From Rhodococcus rhodnii NBRC 100604 (lineage in GTDB: Bacteria; Actinomycetota; Actinomycetes; Mycobacteriales; Mycobacteriaceae), in contig NZ_BCXD01000006.1 of NCBI RefSeq assembly GCF_001894925.1, forward strand, positions 1-64,000: a DNA stretch of 64,000 bases, read 5' to 3'. The translations under genes and the position numbers were made by a program. Shown here one piece after another: positions 16,528 through 24,973 of this stretch (the stretch's first letter is position 1; every line of letters begins with the position of its first letter). The notes under the pieces are model-generated. The model saw nothing but the letters and a program-made list of their open reading frames with translations, was not told the DNA's origin and made no database searches.

Positions 16528-17778
16528 TCTCGCGCGCTGCGTCTCGGCGTCGGTGACCGGCGAGCGGCGCATCGTCCACATGAGCAGCGGGCCGGCCATG
16601 ATCGACGTCGAGATGGCGACGAGCACGACGATCGCGTACGACTCCGCGGTGAGGATGCCGAGGCCGACGCCGATCATGGCGATCACGATCTCGACGGCGC
16701 CGCGCGCGTTGAGTCCGGCGCCGAGCGCGAGCGAGTCCCAGTGCCCGATCCTGGCCGCCCGCGCACCCGCGTAGGCGCCGGCGAACTTCGCGGCGACGGC
16801 CACCGCGAGCACGGCGAGCCCCGCGACGAGGACGTCCGGCTGCGCGAAGACGCCGAGATCCACGCGCAGCCCGGCTGTCGCGAGGAACAGCGGTGCGAAG
16901 ACGGCCGCCGTCACCGTGCGCAGCGGCGCGAGCAGCGCCGGGGAGATACGGCGGAGCGCGAATCCGGCCGCGAACGCGCCCAATACCGCCTCGAGATGCA
17001 TCGCCTGCGTGACGGCGCCGCCCGCGAGGATCAGCACGACGGCACAGGGCAGCACGAGCGAGGGCGAGCGCGACGCGACCGTCGCGACGGGCCGCCGCGC
17101 GAGAAGAGCCACGACGACGACGGCGAGCACGGCACCCAGCGAACCCGCGACGACACCGACCTCGACCCCCGACGTGACCATCGCCGCGGTCACCGCGAGC
17201 AGGATCCAGCCGAGCGCGTCGTCGATCGTGCCGGAGACGAGCGTGAGCTGTCCGACGTCGCGGTGCAGCAGACCGAGGTCGGCGAGTGTCTTCGCGATGA
17301 CGGGCACGGCGCTCACGGCGAGGACGATCCCGAAGAACAGCGCGAACGACAGGTCGTCGGCGTCGTCTCCCGCGAGCGACGACGGCAGCAGGTAGCCGAG
17401 GGCGATTCCCGCCGCGAGCGGAATCGCGAACGCGCCGAGGCTCACCGACGCGACCGCGCCGCGTCGTGCGCGCAGGAACCCGACGTCGAGGCTCGCGGCC
17501 GCGAGCCCGACGAGCAGCAGCAGCCCGAGGTGGGCCGCGGCGTCGAGCAGATGCCACTGCACCGGATCGGCCGGGAACAGCCGCGCGTGCATGCCCGGGG
17601 CGACGGTCCCGAGCAGCGACGGGCCGACGACGATGCCCGCGAGCAGTTCACCCGTCACGGGCGGCAGCCCGATCCGGGCCGCGAGTCTGCCCAGCGCCAG
17701 GGCCGCGGCCACGAGCACGGCGACCTGCGTGATGAACGGCAGCAGGACGTGCGGGTCGAGCGGCGGCGCGAACGTCAC
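16513..17778 (-). CDS. cation:proton antiporter (CPA2/Kef-like)
   Basis: 421 residues, GTG start, with about 12 hydrophobic helices. The motif GIVVGPSLLGTVAPG near residue 50 and FFGIVLAVSAVPVIAKTLADLGLL followed by LVSGTIDDALGWILLAV (conserved Asp pair in the ion path) define the Na+/H+ exchanger fold. There is no C-terminal TrkA domain. It lies 33 bp downstream of the halogenase-like gene on the same strand, so the two are likely cotranscribed. Confidence 0.85.
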   Translation of the reverse strand: MTFAPPLDPHVLLPFITQVAVLVAAALALGRLAARIGLPPVTGELLAGIVVGPSLLGTVAPGMHARLFPADPVQWHLLDAAAHLGLLLLVGLAAASLDVGFLRARRGAVASVSLGAFAIPLAAGIALGYLLPSSLAGDDADDLSFALFFGIVLAVSAVPVIAKTLADLGLLHRDVGQLTLVSGTIDDALGWILLAVTAAMVTSGVEVGVVAGSLGAVLAVVVVALLARRPVATVASRSPSLVLPCAVVLILAGGAVTQAMHLEAVLGAFAAGFALRRISPALLAPLRTVTAAVFAPLFLATAGLRVDLGVFAQPDVLVAGLAVLAVAVAAKFAGAYAGARAARIGHWDSLALGAGLNARGAVEIVIAMIGVGLGILTAESYAIVVLVAISTSIMAGPLLMWTMRRSPVTDAETQRARSAEA

Positions 17779-17811
17779 GACGCCGTGCCGGTCACGAGGC
17801 CGCCGCGTCGG

Positions 17812-19362
17812 TCACGAGACGGCCCGGACTGCGGGTTCGGCCCACGACAGACCGTCGGCGGACGGGACGAGGCCGCCGTCGAGCAGTGGGGCCTCGACGG
17901 TGCGCGATCCCATCGCGCCGCGAGCCTGGAGTGCGTTCATCTCCTCCATCACATCACGCACGACGGGTGCCTTGAACAGGTGGTTCATCCGCTGGCCCGA
18001 ATCGGTGTCCATGCCACCGGTCCTCGCGGCCGCCTCGGTGAGTTCGGCCGTGGATTCCCGGAACCGGATGACGACGGCGTCGGCGTCGGTCAGTGCGTCC
18101 TCGCCCGAGTACGCACCGGCGACGAGCGAGACGAACGCCGTCATGTCGGTGCGGTCGAAGCCCGTCACCTTGCGGGCACGCCAGAAGTACGAGTCCTCGC
18201 TCTGCTCCATGTCGTAGAACGCCGACAGGAACTCGTAGAAGACCGCGTACTCGCGGCGGTAGCGGCCCTCGAATTCGCCGAACGCGCGCTCCTCGGTGAG
18301 CTCGCCCGCGAGGACACTGTTGATCGACCGTGCCGCGAGCACACCCGAATACGTCGACAGGTGCACGCCCGTCGAGAACACCGGGTCGATGAAGCACGCG
18401 GCGTCGCCGACGAGGACCATCCCGTTGCCCCAGAAGCGGGTGTTGGCGTACGAGTAGTCCTTTCGCGTCCGGAGCTCGCCGTAGACCCCGTCGGTCACGC
18501 GTTCGGCGTCGGACAGCATGTCGCGCACGATGTCGCAGCGGTCGACGAAGCGCATCAGTGCCGCCTCGCGGTCGCCCTGCACCTTCGCGGCGTGCTCCTT
18601 CGCGATGACGGCGCCGACGCTCGTCAGCTCGTCGGAGAGCGGGATGTACCAGATCCAGCCCTCGTCGAACGCCGCGCACAGGATGTTGCCGGAGTCGGGT
18701 GCGGGGAAACGCTCACCGCCGGTGAAATATCCGAAGAGCGCGACGTTCTGGAAGAACTCGGAGTAGACGCGCTGTGCGCCCGCGTGCCGAGTGAGCCGGG
18801 TCTTGTTGCCCGAGGCGTCGACGACGTACCGTGCCTCGATCTCGTGGACGGCGCCGTCGCGGCCGGAGTACCGGACGCCCACGACGCGTCCGGTGTCGTC
18901 GGTGAGCACGTCGGTGACGTCGCACTCCTCGCGCACGTCGGTGCCCGAGCGCGCCGAGTTGCGCAGCAGGATGTCGTCGAACTTCATCCGCTCGACCTGA
19001 TACGCGAACGACTGCGGGCCCGCGAATTCCGGTGTGACGGCGAACAGGAAGTTCCAGGGCACGGGGTTGGTGCCCCACCGGAAGCTGCCGCCGCGCTTGT
19101 GCATGAACCCGGCGTTCGCGATCTCCTCCTCGACGCCGAGCAGCCGGCAGACGCCGTGCACCGTCGACGGCAGCAGCGATTCGCCGATCTGGTAGCGCGG
19201 GAACCGTTCCTTCTCGAGCTGGACGACGGTGTGCCCGCTCTTCGCCAGCAGTGTCGCGACGGTCGAGCCGCCGGGGCCGCCTCCCACGACGACGACGTCG
19301 GCACGCTCTCGGACGGGGGCGCTCACACGCCGTTCGGGGGTGGGGTCGACGGGAAGGCTCAT
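17812..19362 (-). CDS. FAD-dependent halogenase-like protein (tryptophan-halogenase superfamily)
   Basis: 516 residues. The FAD motif VVVGGGPGGSTVATLL lies near residue 25. FPRYQIGESLLPS and GWIWYIPLSDELTSVGAV carry two signatures of flavin-dependent halogenases, the IGESLLP and W-x-W-x-IP motifs. The Lys in FMHKRGGSFRWG sits where halogenases of the PltA/CndH type keep a catalytic Lys. No flavin reductase gene is adjacent. Related FAD oxidases share much of the fold, so halogenation is inferred. The start at 19362 has AGGAG 7 nt upstream. Its promoter overlaps an IdeR-like box. Confidence 0.75.
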   Translation of the reverse strand: MSLPVDPTPERRVSAPVRERADVVVVGGGPGGSTVATLLAKSGHTVVQLEKERFPRYQIGESLLPSTVHGVCRLLGVEEEIANAGFMHKRGGSFRWGTNPVPWNFLFAVTPEFAGPQSFAYQVERMKFDDILLRNSARSGTDVREECDVTDVLTDDTGRVVGVRYSGRDGAVHEIEARYVVDASGNKTRLTRHAGAQRVYSEFFQNVALFGYFTGGERFPAPDSGNILCAAFDEGWIWYIPLSDELTSVGAVIAKEHAAKVQGDREAALMRFVDRCDIVRDMLSDAERVTDGVYGELRTRKDYSYANTRFWGNGMVLVGDAACFIDPVFSTGVHLSTYSGVLAARSINSVLAGELTEERAFGEFEGRYRREYAVFYEFLSAFYDMEQSEDSYFWRARKVTGFDRTDMTAFVSLVAGAYSGEDALTDADAVVIRFRESTAELTEAAARTGGMDTDSGQRMNHLFKAPVVRDVMEEMNALQARGAMGSRTVEAPLLDGGLVPSADGLSWAEPAVRAVS

Positions 19363-19387
19363 CCGGGCTCCTGGGGACAGCAGACAG

Positions 19388-19406
19388 TCAGGTGTGGCTA
19401 TCCTTA
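19388..19406 (-). promoter_or_regulatory. IdeR/DtxR-like iron box
   Basis: The 19-mer TCAGGTGTGGCTATCCTTA matches the mycobacterial IdeR consensus TWAGGTWAGSCTWACCTWA at 15 of 19 positions. It covers the probable -10 region of the halogenase-like gene, where a repressor would act. Confidence 0.45.
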
Positions 19407-19428
19407 CCCGTCGGAGCCGGATCGACAA
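19400..19428 (-). promoter_or_regulatory. promoter of the halogenase-like gene
   Basis: On the minus strand TTGTCG (19428-19423), a 17-bp spacer and AAGGAT (19405-19400) lie 38 bp before the ATG. The -10 hexamer lies inside the IdeR-like box. Confidence 0.4.
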
Positions 19429-19617
19429 GATCGTCGATCCCGCCACCGGACCGCAGTCCACCCCAGCGGTAGCTCGCGCGCTGCTAGCTTTCGAGAACAG
19501 CGGTCGCCCGATCGGAGAGCGAGGGGACCAGTCGAGCGGAAGGGCCGAGGAGCCCCACAGGCACCGGCAGAGGACACGAGGCCGACGAGTCGCAGGACCA
19601 GAGAAAGGGTTGAGGTC

Positions 19618-19878
19618 GTGGGAGACGAACACGAACCGATCGATATCGGGGCGGTCACGGCGACGGGACGCACCGTCTCTCCCGTGGGACCGCAGACGAT
19701 GCGCGTGTTCGAGCGGTACGGCGTCGTGGTGCCGTACCTCGACAGCAGGGGACGCGCCGTCCACACCGAGGAGTCGTACGAGCGTGCCGCGCTCGCACTC
19801 GCGTACGTCGAAGCGGGCTATCCGCTGAGCAGTGTGCGCGAGTTCCTGGACGACGACGTCCAGCAACGCCCGGTGTGA
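19618..19878 (+). CDS. small MerR-like helix-turn-helix protein
   Basis: 86 residues with a GTG start. The segment VSPVGPQTMRVFERYGVVVPYLDSRG, then HTEESYERAALALAYVEAGYPLSSVREFLDD, reproduces the MerR winged-helix pattern (RTLRYYERLGLL ... REAGFSLAEIREFL). There is no room for an effector domain, so the product is a free-standing DNA-binding domain or needs a partner. Candidates are the DICT-domain protein encoded nearby or the divergent halogenase operon. The start is uncertain because the frame is open far upstream; a purine-rich site (GAAAGGGTTGAGG) precedes this GTG. Confidence 0.65.
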   Translation: MGDEHEPIDIGAVTATGRTVSPVGPQTMRVFERYGVVVPYLDSRGRAVHTEESYERAALALAYVEAGYPLSSVREFLDDDVQQRPV

Positions 19879-19881
19879 CGT

Positions 19882-20343
19882 TCAGACGCTGCGCAGCGAC
19901 CGCGGTTCGTCCGGCGGGCTGAGCCAGCTGCCCTGGACCTGAGCGACGGCCGCCGAGTAGGCGTCCGCGATCCAGCGGTGCGAGGCGCTCGCGAGGACCG
20001 TGGTCCCGGTACGCGAGCGCGCCGCGAGTTGGACCCGCCAGTGCGGGCCACGTGATTCGGTGCTCGTCGTCGCGTCGAATGCGGTGGGAGCGGGAGGTTC
20101 GCGGTCGACTTCGGCGAGAAGATAGCGGTCGTGATCGAATTCCACGCGCCACCAGCGGCGGGCATTGCCGTGCACCTCGAATGCGGGTCGATCACACATC
20201 AACGAGAGTGCGAGCCCGACGTCGTGGAACTGTACGTCGGAAAGATGTGCCTGAGCGGATGCCGATTCCTCGAAGGTCGGCGTTGGGCAGGCGGGGTTCG
20301 GGTCGGGCACGAGGGGCCCGACGGCCCCGGTGGGTTCCTTCAT
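19882..20343 (-). CDS. hypothetical protein, 153 residues
   Basis: I do not recognise the family. The product is soluble, with Trp-rich segments (RRWWRVEFDHDRYLLAEVDRE and HWRVQLAARSRTG) and no signal peptide. I chose the ATG at 20343 because GAGGA lies 5 nt upstream. It ends 4 bp after the convergent MerR-like gene and is divergent from the EAL-DICT gene. Confidence 0.65.
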   Translation of the reverse strand: MKEPTGAVGPLVPDPNPACPTPTFEESASAQAHLSDVQFHDVGLALSLMCDRPAFEVHGNARRWWRVEFDHDRYLLAEVDREPPAPTAFDATTSTESRGPHWRVQLAARSRTGTTVLASASHRWIADAYSAAVAQVQGSWLSPPDEPRSLRSV

Positions 20344-20448
20344 CCGGTCCTCATTGTGAGCCACCCTAGCAGCACCCGCCGACCACGCCACTACCTGCGA
20401 CAATGCGCGAGCGCGGCCCGTTCGGGGCGGTGCTGACACACTGGGGAC

Positions 20449-21690
20449 GTGTTCACTCTGACCGGACCGCTGTCCCAGACCGTACGAGCCGAGACGACGG
20501 GCGGGCTCGCGGTTCGGCCGTGGTACGCGCCGATGCGCCGCCTGGACGACGACCGGCTCGCCGCCGTCGACGTCCAGCTGCGCGCCGACGACGGCGCCAC
20601 CACCGCCGCTCTCCGCGCCGCGGCGGGAGCGATGAGTCAGCGTCGCGAATTCGATCGGCTGTCGTGGTCGGTCGCGGCGGCGAGTCCCGTCGCCGACGTG
20701 CCCGCGCTCGTGTCGGTCGATCTGGAATCGCTTCGCGCACTGGGCGAGTGCGGCGACGCACCCGCCGACGCGACCGGCCGGCGCGCGATCGTCGTCATCA
20801 CCGAGGAGTCGTTGTCCGCCGATCCCGCGCGGACGCTGCGCGAGGTGTCACTCGCCCGCGCCGCGGGGCATGCGATTGCGGTCGACGGCGTGGGCGAACG
20901 CCCGCGCGCCGTCGCATTGCTGCCCGTCGTGCGGCCGGATCTCGTCCTGCTCGCGCCCCGCATGGTCGCCGAGCGTGCCGACTCCCGTACCGCCTCGGCG
21001 GCGCACGCCGTCGCGGCGCACGTCGAACGCACCGGCGCGCTCGTCGTCGCAACGGGCGTCGACACGCCGTTGCATCGGCGCCGCGCGCTGGGGCTCGGTG
21101 CGACGTACGGCACAGGTGAGCTGTATCCCGCCGCCGCCGATCCGGCACTGCTCGGTGCCTCGGCGACCGATCCGTTCCCGGTGGCTGCCGCCCCGGGGGC
21201 GACGGAGTCCGGGACGTCGCCGTGGCGGATCGCATCCGTCGGCAAGCAGCCGGTGCGGAGCCTCAAGCGGCTGCTCGTCACGATGAGCACCACGCTCGAG
21301 GTCCAGGCGGCGGCGTCCGGACCCGAGACGCTCGTGCTCGGCACCTTTCAGCGTGCCGAGCACTTCACCCCCGCGGCGTGCACGCGCTGGCAGGTGATGG
21401 CCGATCGCGTCGCCTACTGCGGGATCTACGGAGTGGGGATGGAGCCGAACGTCCTCGACGGCATCCATCGGGCACCGATCGACGAGAGCGACGATCTCGT
21501 GGAGGAATGGAACGTGGTCGTGCTGGGCCCGCACTTCGCGTGCGTGCTGTCGGCCCGTGACCTGCACAGCGGATCCGGCGATGCCGACCGCGAATTCGAT
21601 TACGTCGTCTCGTACGACCGTGACGTCGTCGAACGATGTGCGCGTTCGGTGCTCGATCGCTTCGGCAGCGCGGAGGCTGCCGAAGCGTGA
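20449..21690 (+). CDS. degenerate EAL plus DICT sensory domain protein
   Basis: 413 residues, GTG start. Residues 1 to about 235 follow the EAL barrel order but lack the catalytic signatures: the EAL/DDFG region reads AVDGVGERPRAVALLPVVRPDLVLLAP. So cyclic-di-GMP hydrolysis is unlikely and a sensing or binding role is more plausible. From about residue 265 the DICT domain is visible (SLKRLLVTMSTTLEVQAA, VLGTFQRAEHF, VAYCGIYGVGM, EEWNVVVLGPHFACVLSARDL). DICT domains occur with diguanylate cyclases and transcription regulators. Proximity to the MerR-like gene suggests a light or redox-type signalling pair. Confidence 0.7.
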   Translation: MFTLTGPLSQTVRAETTGGLAVRPWYAPMRRLDDDRLAAVDVQLRADDGATTAALRAAAGAMSQRREFDRLSWSVAAASPVADVPALVSVDLESLRALGECGDAPADATGRRAIVVITEESLSADPARTLREVSLARAAGHAIAVDGVGERPRAVALLPVVRPDLVLLAPRMVAERADSRTASAAHAVAAHVERTGALVVATGVDTPLHRRRALGLGATYGTGELYPAAADPALLGASATDPFPVAAAPGATESGTSPWRIASVGKQPVRSLKRLLVTMSTTLEVQAAASGPETLVLGTFQRAEHFTPAACTRWQVMADRVAYCGIYGVGMEPNVLDGIHRAPIDESDDLVEEWNVVVLGPHFACVLSARDLHSGSGDADREFDYVVSYDRDVVERCARSVLDRFGSAEAAEA

Positions 21691-21700
21691 CGGCGGGAGG

Positions 21701-22003
21701 TCAGCCCGCGCAGTCCTCGCAGACCATCTCGCCGCCTGCGTTGCTCGCGAGGTTCGAGCGGTGGTGGACGAGGAAACACCTCGAGCACGTGAATTCGTCA
21801 CGCTGCTTGGGAACGACCTTCACGCTGAGCTCTTCGCCCGAGAGGTCCGCGCCGGGCAGCTCGAAGGACTCGACGGTTTCGCCCTCGTCGACGTCTGCGG
21901 CAGACGTCTGCGACTCGTTCCGCTTGACCTTGAGTGCCTCCAGCGAATCGGCGCCGATCTCGTCGTCGACGGTGGTGCGCGGGGCGTCGTAGTCGGTGGG
22001 CAT
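21701..22003 (-). CDS. DUF4193 family zinc-ribbon-like protein
   Basis: 100 residues with AGGAGG 6 nt before the ATG at 22003. The start MPTDYDAPR, the acidic middle and the C-terminal Cys pairs (CSRCFLVHHRSNL and VCEDCAG) match the actinobacterial DUF4193 family, which is about 100 residues long. A zinc ribbon is likely; function unknown. The frame is open upstream to 22051, but the ribosome-binding site decides the start. Confidence 0.85.
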   Translation of the reverse strand: MPTDYDAPRTTVDDEIGADSLEALKVKRNESQTSAADVDEGETVESFELPGADLSGEELSVKVVPKQRDEFTCSRCFLVHHRSNLASNAGGEMVCEDCAG

Positions 22004-22167
22004 GGCTTCCTCCTGGCAGGTCTTCGTGGGCCTTCCGGCACTTTCTACCAACGAGCGAGACGTCGATGGGCCGAACCGGGTGACTCGACAACGCTCGGGG
22101 TTCCCATTTTGTGCCCGAGAAGAACCATGTTCGACGAGTTTTTCTCGGACGGAGCCTGGGATCGAGG

Positions 22168-22902
22168 TCAGCGTACGCGCAGGGCGACCTCGACGGGGTG
22201 TGCATCGGCGGGCGTCTCGACGGCGTTACGCACCGCTGCCGCTACGGTTTTCGGGTCGAGGAAGGCGTCGGGGCGGTAGTCGCCACCCTCGTGGGCGACG
22301 ATGGCTCGTTGCATTTCGGTATCGATCCGTCCCGGGTGTATCGATGTGACACGAATCTCCGGCTCCTCGCCCCGAAGTGCGTCGGCGAACGCCTTCAGCG
22401 CGAACTTGCTCGCGGCGTACGCGCCCCATCCGGGATTCGCGCGCAGTCCCGCGCCGGAGTTCACGAACACGACGTGACCTCCGGTGCGCCGCAACGCAGG
22501 AAGTGCGAGCCGCGTCAGTTCGACGACGGCGAAGAGGTTGATGTCGAAGGTGCGCTCCCACTGCTCCGGGGTGCTCTCCTCGGTGGTGCCGAGTTCGGCG
22601 ATCCCGGCGTTGTGTACGAGGACGTTCAACGGTTCGCCGTCCGAGAGTCCCGCCGCCGCGCACGCGTCGGCGAGTCGCTGCGAATCGGTCAGATCGGCCA
22701 CGAAAGCCTCGGCCCGGCCGGGCAACTCGGCGGCGAGCGACTGCGCGTCGTCGGCAGTGCGGGCACCGAGCAGCAGGTCGTGAGTGGGTGCGAGCTCGCG
22801 CGCGATCGCGGCGCCGAGGCCACGGGTGCTTCCGGTGACGAGTGCGCGGGGCCTGGCGGGGGTACGGGATTCGGGGGCGGCGTGCGGTGCTGCGGACGTC
22901 AT
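22168..22902 (-). CDS. short-chain dehydrogenase/reductase
   Basis: 244 residues of the classical SDR fold. The cofactor motif VTGSTRGLGAAIA lies near residue 22, then NAG, the catalytic Ser in FVNSGAG and the YAASK active site (Tyr and Lys). The substrate is not predictable. The start overlaps the lysE stop at ATGA, so it is likely the second gene of a lysE operon. Confidence 0.9.
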   Translation of the reverse strand: MTSAAPHAAPESRTPARPRALVTGSTRGLGAAIARELAPTHDLLLGARTADDAQSLAAELPGRAEAFVADLTDSQRLADACAAAGLSDGEPLNVLVHNAGIAELGTTEESTPEQWERTFDINLFAVVELTRLALPALRRTGGHVVFVNSGAGLRANPGWGAYAASKFALKAFADALRGEEPEIRVTSIHPGRIDTEMQRAIVAHEGGDYRPDAFLDPKTVAAAVRNAVETPADAHPVEVALRVR

Positions 22903-23555
22903 GGCGCCAGGCTAGCGACGGCCGCGCCGCCGCCGGGCGTGCTCGCGACGAGTCCGACCGCGAGCACGATCATGAGGGTGGCGACGGCGGCGTCGAGCAC
23001 CCGCCATGCGCGCGGCGTCGCGAGGACGGCGCCGAGGCGTCGCGCACCGAAGCCGAGCACCGTGAACCACACGATGCTCGCGACGATCGCACCCGCCGCG
23101 AACAGCCACCGGCCGTCGCCGTGCCGTGTGCCGATCGAGCCGAGCATGACGATGTCGAGATAGGTGTGCGGGTTGAGCCACGTCAGGGCGAGGCACGTCG
23201 CGAGCACCGCCCACCCGGAACGCGCGGACGAATCCGAGGGTGTGAGGGCGTCGCCGGACGGCCACAGCGCGCGCCGGGCGGCGAACAGGCCGTACGCGAG
23301 CAGGAACGCCGCCCCCGCGAACCGGACGACGTCGATCGCCCCCGGGGCGCGGGAGAGCAGGGCCGAGATGCCGGCGACGCCCGCGACGATGAGGACGAGG
23401 TCGGACACGACGCACACCGCGACGACCGTCCCGACGTTGCGACGCAGTACCCCTTGCCGCAGGACGAACGCGTTCTGTGCGCCGATGGCGGCGATGAGCG
23501 AGATTCCGGTGCCGAAACCGGCGGCGAGCAGCGATGCGGACGAGAGCAGGGGCAT
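22899..23555 (-). CDS. lysE: LysE/ArgO family basic amino acid exporter
   Basis: 218 residues with about six membrane helices. The N-terminal GISLIAAIGAQNAFVLRQGVLRRN is the LysE signature, and TWLNPHTYLDIVMLGSIG matches the conserved NPHxxLD segment. In Corynebacterium LysE exports lysine and arginine and is activated by LysG. Here a LysG-like regulator is divergent. The ATG at 23555 is preceded by TAGCGT at 7 nt, a leaderless layout. Confidence 0.9.
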   Translation of the reverse strand: MPLLSSASLLAAGFGTGISLIAAIGAQNAFVLRQGVLRRNVGTVVAVCVVSDLVLIVAGVAGISALLSRAPGAIDVVRFAGAAFLLAYGLFAARRALWPSGDALTPSDSSARSGWAVLATCLALTWLNPHTYLDIVMLGSIGTRHGDGRWLFAAGAIVASIVWFTVLGFGARRLGAVLATPRAWRVLDAAVATLMIVLAVGLVASTPGGGAAVASLAP

Positions 23556-23568
23556 TGGCTCGACGCTA
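23556..23568 (-). promoter_or_regulatory. leaderless-type -10 box of lysE
   Basis: On the minus strand TAGCGT (23568-23563) precedes the lysE ATG by 7 nt. LysG would bind in the 92-bp interval shared with the lysG promoter. Confidence 0.4.
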
Positions 23569-23647
23569 GAAGCTGCGAAGCCTGCAGTACAGCTAGAGTT
23601 TCTGTGGATACTGAAGGAACGCTTCATATGCCCGAGTGGAGGTGCCC

Positions 23648-24547
23648 GTGGACATCGAGTTCTCTCAACTTCGGACGTTCGCCGCGGTCGTCGACGAGGG
23701 GACCTTCGACGCCGCGGCGCGGATCCTGCACGTCACGCCGTCGGCGGTGAGCCAGCGGATCAAGGCGCTCGAGCAGCAGGTCGGCCGGGTGCTCGTGCAG
23801 CGGGGAAAGCCGGTACGGCCGACCGAGTCGGGCGAGATCGTGTTGCGGATGGCGCGGCAGGTCGCGCGCGTCGAGGCCGACGCGATGGACGCACTCGTGC
23901 CCGACGGCGGCGGGGCGGCCACCGTGAGTGTCGTCGTCAACGCGGATTCGCTGACGACGTGGATGATCCCGGCGCTCGCGCGGGTGTCGAGCGAGGCGAA
24001 CGCGACCTTCGAGCTGCACCGCGCCGACGAATACCATTCGACCGAACTGCTCCGGGACGGCACCGCGATGGCCGCCGTCACCTCGGAACCCGAACCGGTA
24101 CAGGGCTGTTCGGTGTCACCGCTCGGCAGCATGCGGTATCGCGCGATCTGCAGTGCCGAGTTCGCGCGGCGGTGGTTCGAGCGCGGTGCCGACGCCGGGC
24201 TCGCAGCCGCGCCGATGCTCGTCTTCGATCGCAAGGACGACCTGCAGGCGCGCTTTCTGCGCAGCAGGCCGGGTGCGCGCGACGCCGATCCCCCGCGCCA
24301 CTACATCCCCGGCTCGACGGCGTTCGTGACGGCGCTGCGGCTCGGCCTCGGGTGGGGCATGGTCCCGGACCTGCAGGCGGAGGCGGATCTGCGCACCGCG
24401 GCCCTCGTCGAGGTCGTGCGCGACGCCGTGATCGACGTCCCGCTCTACTGGCAGCGGTGGAAGCTGGATTCGCCGATCCTCGCCGCCGTCACCGCTGCGG
24501 TGGAGGCCGGAGCGCGCGAGGCGCTCGAGCCGTTGCAGCCCGCCTGA
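23648..24547 (+). CDS. lysG: LysR-family regulator LysG/ArgP
   Basis: 299 residues. The N-terminal helix-turn-helix reads FSQLRTFAAVVDEGTFDAAARILHVTPSAVSQRIKALEQQVGRVL, the ArgP/LysG type. The effector domain follows and ends ALEPLQPA. Three in-frame GTG codons lie at 23636, 23642 and 23648. I chose the last because GGAGG sits 5 nt upstream and it gives the usual MDIEFSQLRTF start. Divergent arrangement with lysE strongly supports control of the exporter. Confidence 0.88.
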   Translation: MDIEFSQLRTFAAVVDEGTFDAAARILHVTPSAVSQRIKALEQQVGRVLVQRGKPVRPTESGEIVLRMARQVARVEADAMDALVPDGGGAATVSVVVNADSLTTWMIPALARVSSEANATFELHRADEYHSTELLRDGTAMAAVTSEPEPVQGCSVSPLGSMRYRAICSAEFARRWFERGADAGLAAAPMLVFDRKDDLQARFLRSRPGARDADPPRHYIPGSTAFVTALRLGLGWGMVPDLQAEADLRTAALVEVVRDAVIDVPLYWQRWKLDSPILAAVTAAVEAGAREALEPLQPA

Positions 24548-24571
24548 CGTAGCCGGGGCGGGGGCAAGTCC

Positions 24572-24609
24572 TGATTCGACAAGTGTCAGTATAGACACAT
24601 GTCGAATCA
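24572..24609 (+). promoter_or_regulatory. ArsR operator overlapping the arsR start codon
   Basis: TGATTCGACAAGTGTC (24572-24587), a 6-nt spacer and GACACATGTCGAATCA (24594-24609) form an inverted repeat with 15 of 16 positions paired. The right arm contains the arsR ATG. A TATAGA hexamer (24590-24595) lies in the centre. Autorepression by ArsR is the simplest reading. Confidence 0.75.
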
Positions 24610-24973
24610 CGAGGCAGTGCGCGAACGGCCCGTCGGCGATCGGGCGGGCGATCCCGCGCAGACGGCCGCTCTCGCCCGGAGGTTCAAGGCGCTCGGGGAC
24701 CCGGTGCGTGTGCGCTTGCTGTCGCTGATCGCGTCGCACGCAGGCGGTGAGGCGTGCGTGTGCGACATCTCCGGCTCCTTCGACCTCTCCCAGCCGACGA
24801 TCTCCCATCACCTGAAGGTGCTGCGGGAGGCGGGGCTGCTCGAGTCCGAACGTCGGGGAACCTGGGTGCACTACCGCATCGTTCCGAGTGCGCTGCACGG
24901 GCTCTCGGCGTTCCTGGCGTTCGAGCCCGGCCCCGATCAGCCGACCTCGAGCTGCGACGAGGACGCGCCGTGA
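24599..24973 (+). CDS. arsR: ArsR-family arsenite-responsive repressor
   Basis: 124 residues. The winged helix contains RFKALGDPVRVRLLSLIA and QPTISHHLKVLREAGLL. The Cys53-x-Cys55 pair (EACVCDISG) in the alpha-3 helix is the classical arsenite/antimonite site. A Cys also lies near the C-terminus (SSCDED). No ribosome-binding site precedes the ATG, which itself sits within the operator, so the mRNA is probably leaderless. It overlaps acr3 by 4 bp and heads the arsR-acr3-arsC operon. Confidence 0.9.
   Translation: MSNHEAVRERPVGDRAGDPAQTAALARRFKALGDPVRVRLLSLIASHAGGEACVCDISGSFDLSQPTISHHLKVLREAGLLESERRGTWVHYRIVPSALHGLSAFLAFEPGPDQPTSSCDEDAP

Noticed and set aside
16741-19878. A continuous plus-strand open frame of more than 1000 codons opposite the antiporter and halogenase genes
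   Set aside because: It is an antisense shadow of high-GC coding DNA with Arg/Asp/Glu-rich low-complexity product. Only its last 86 codons (MerR-like) resemble a protein.
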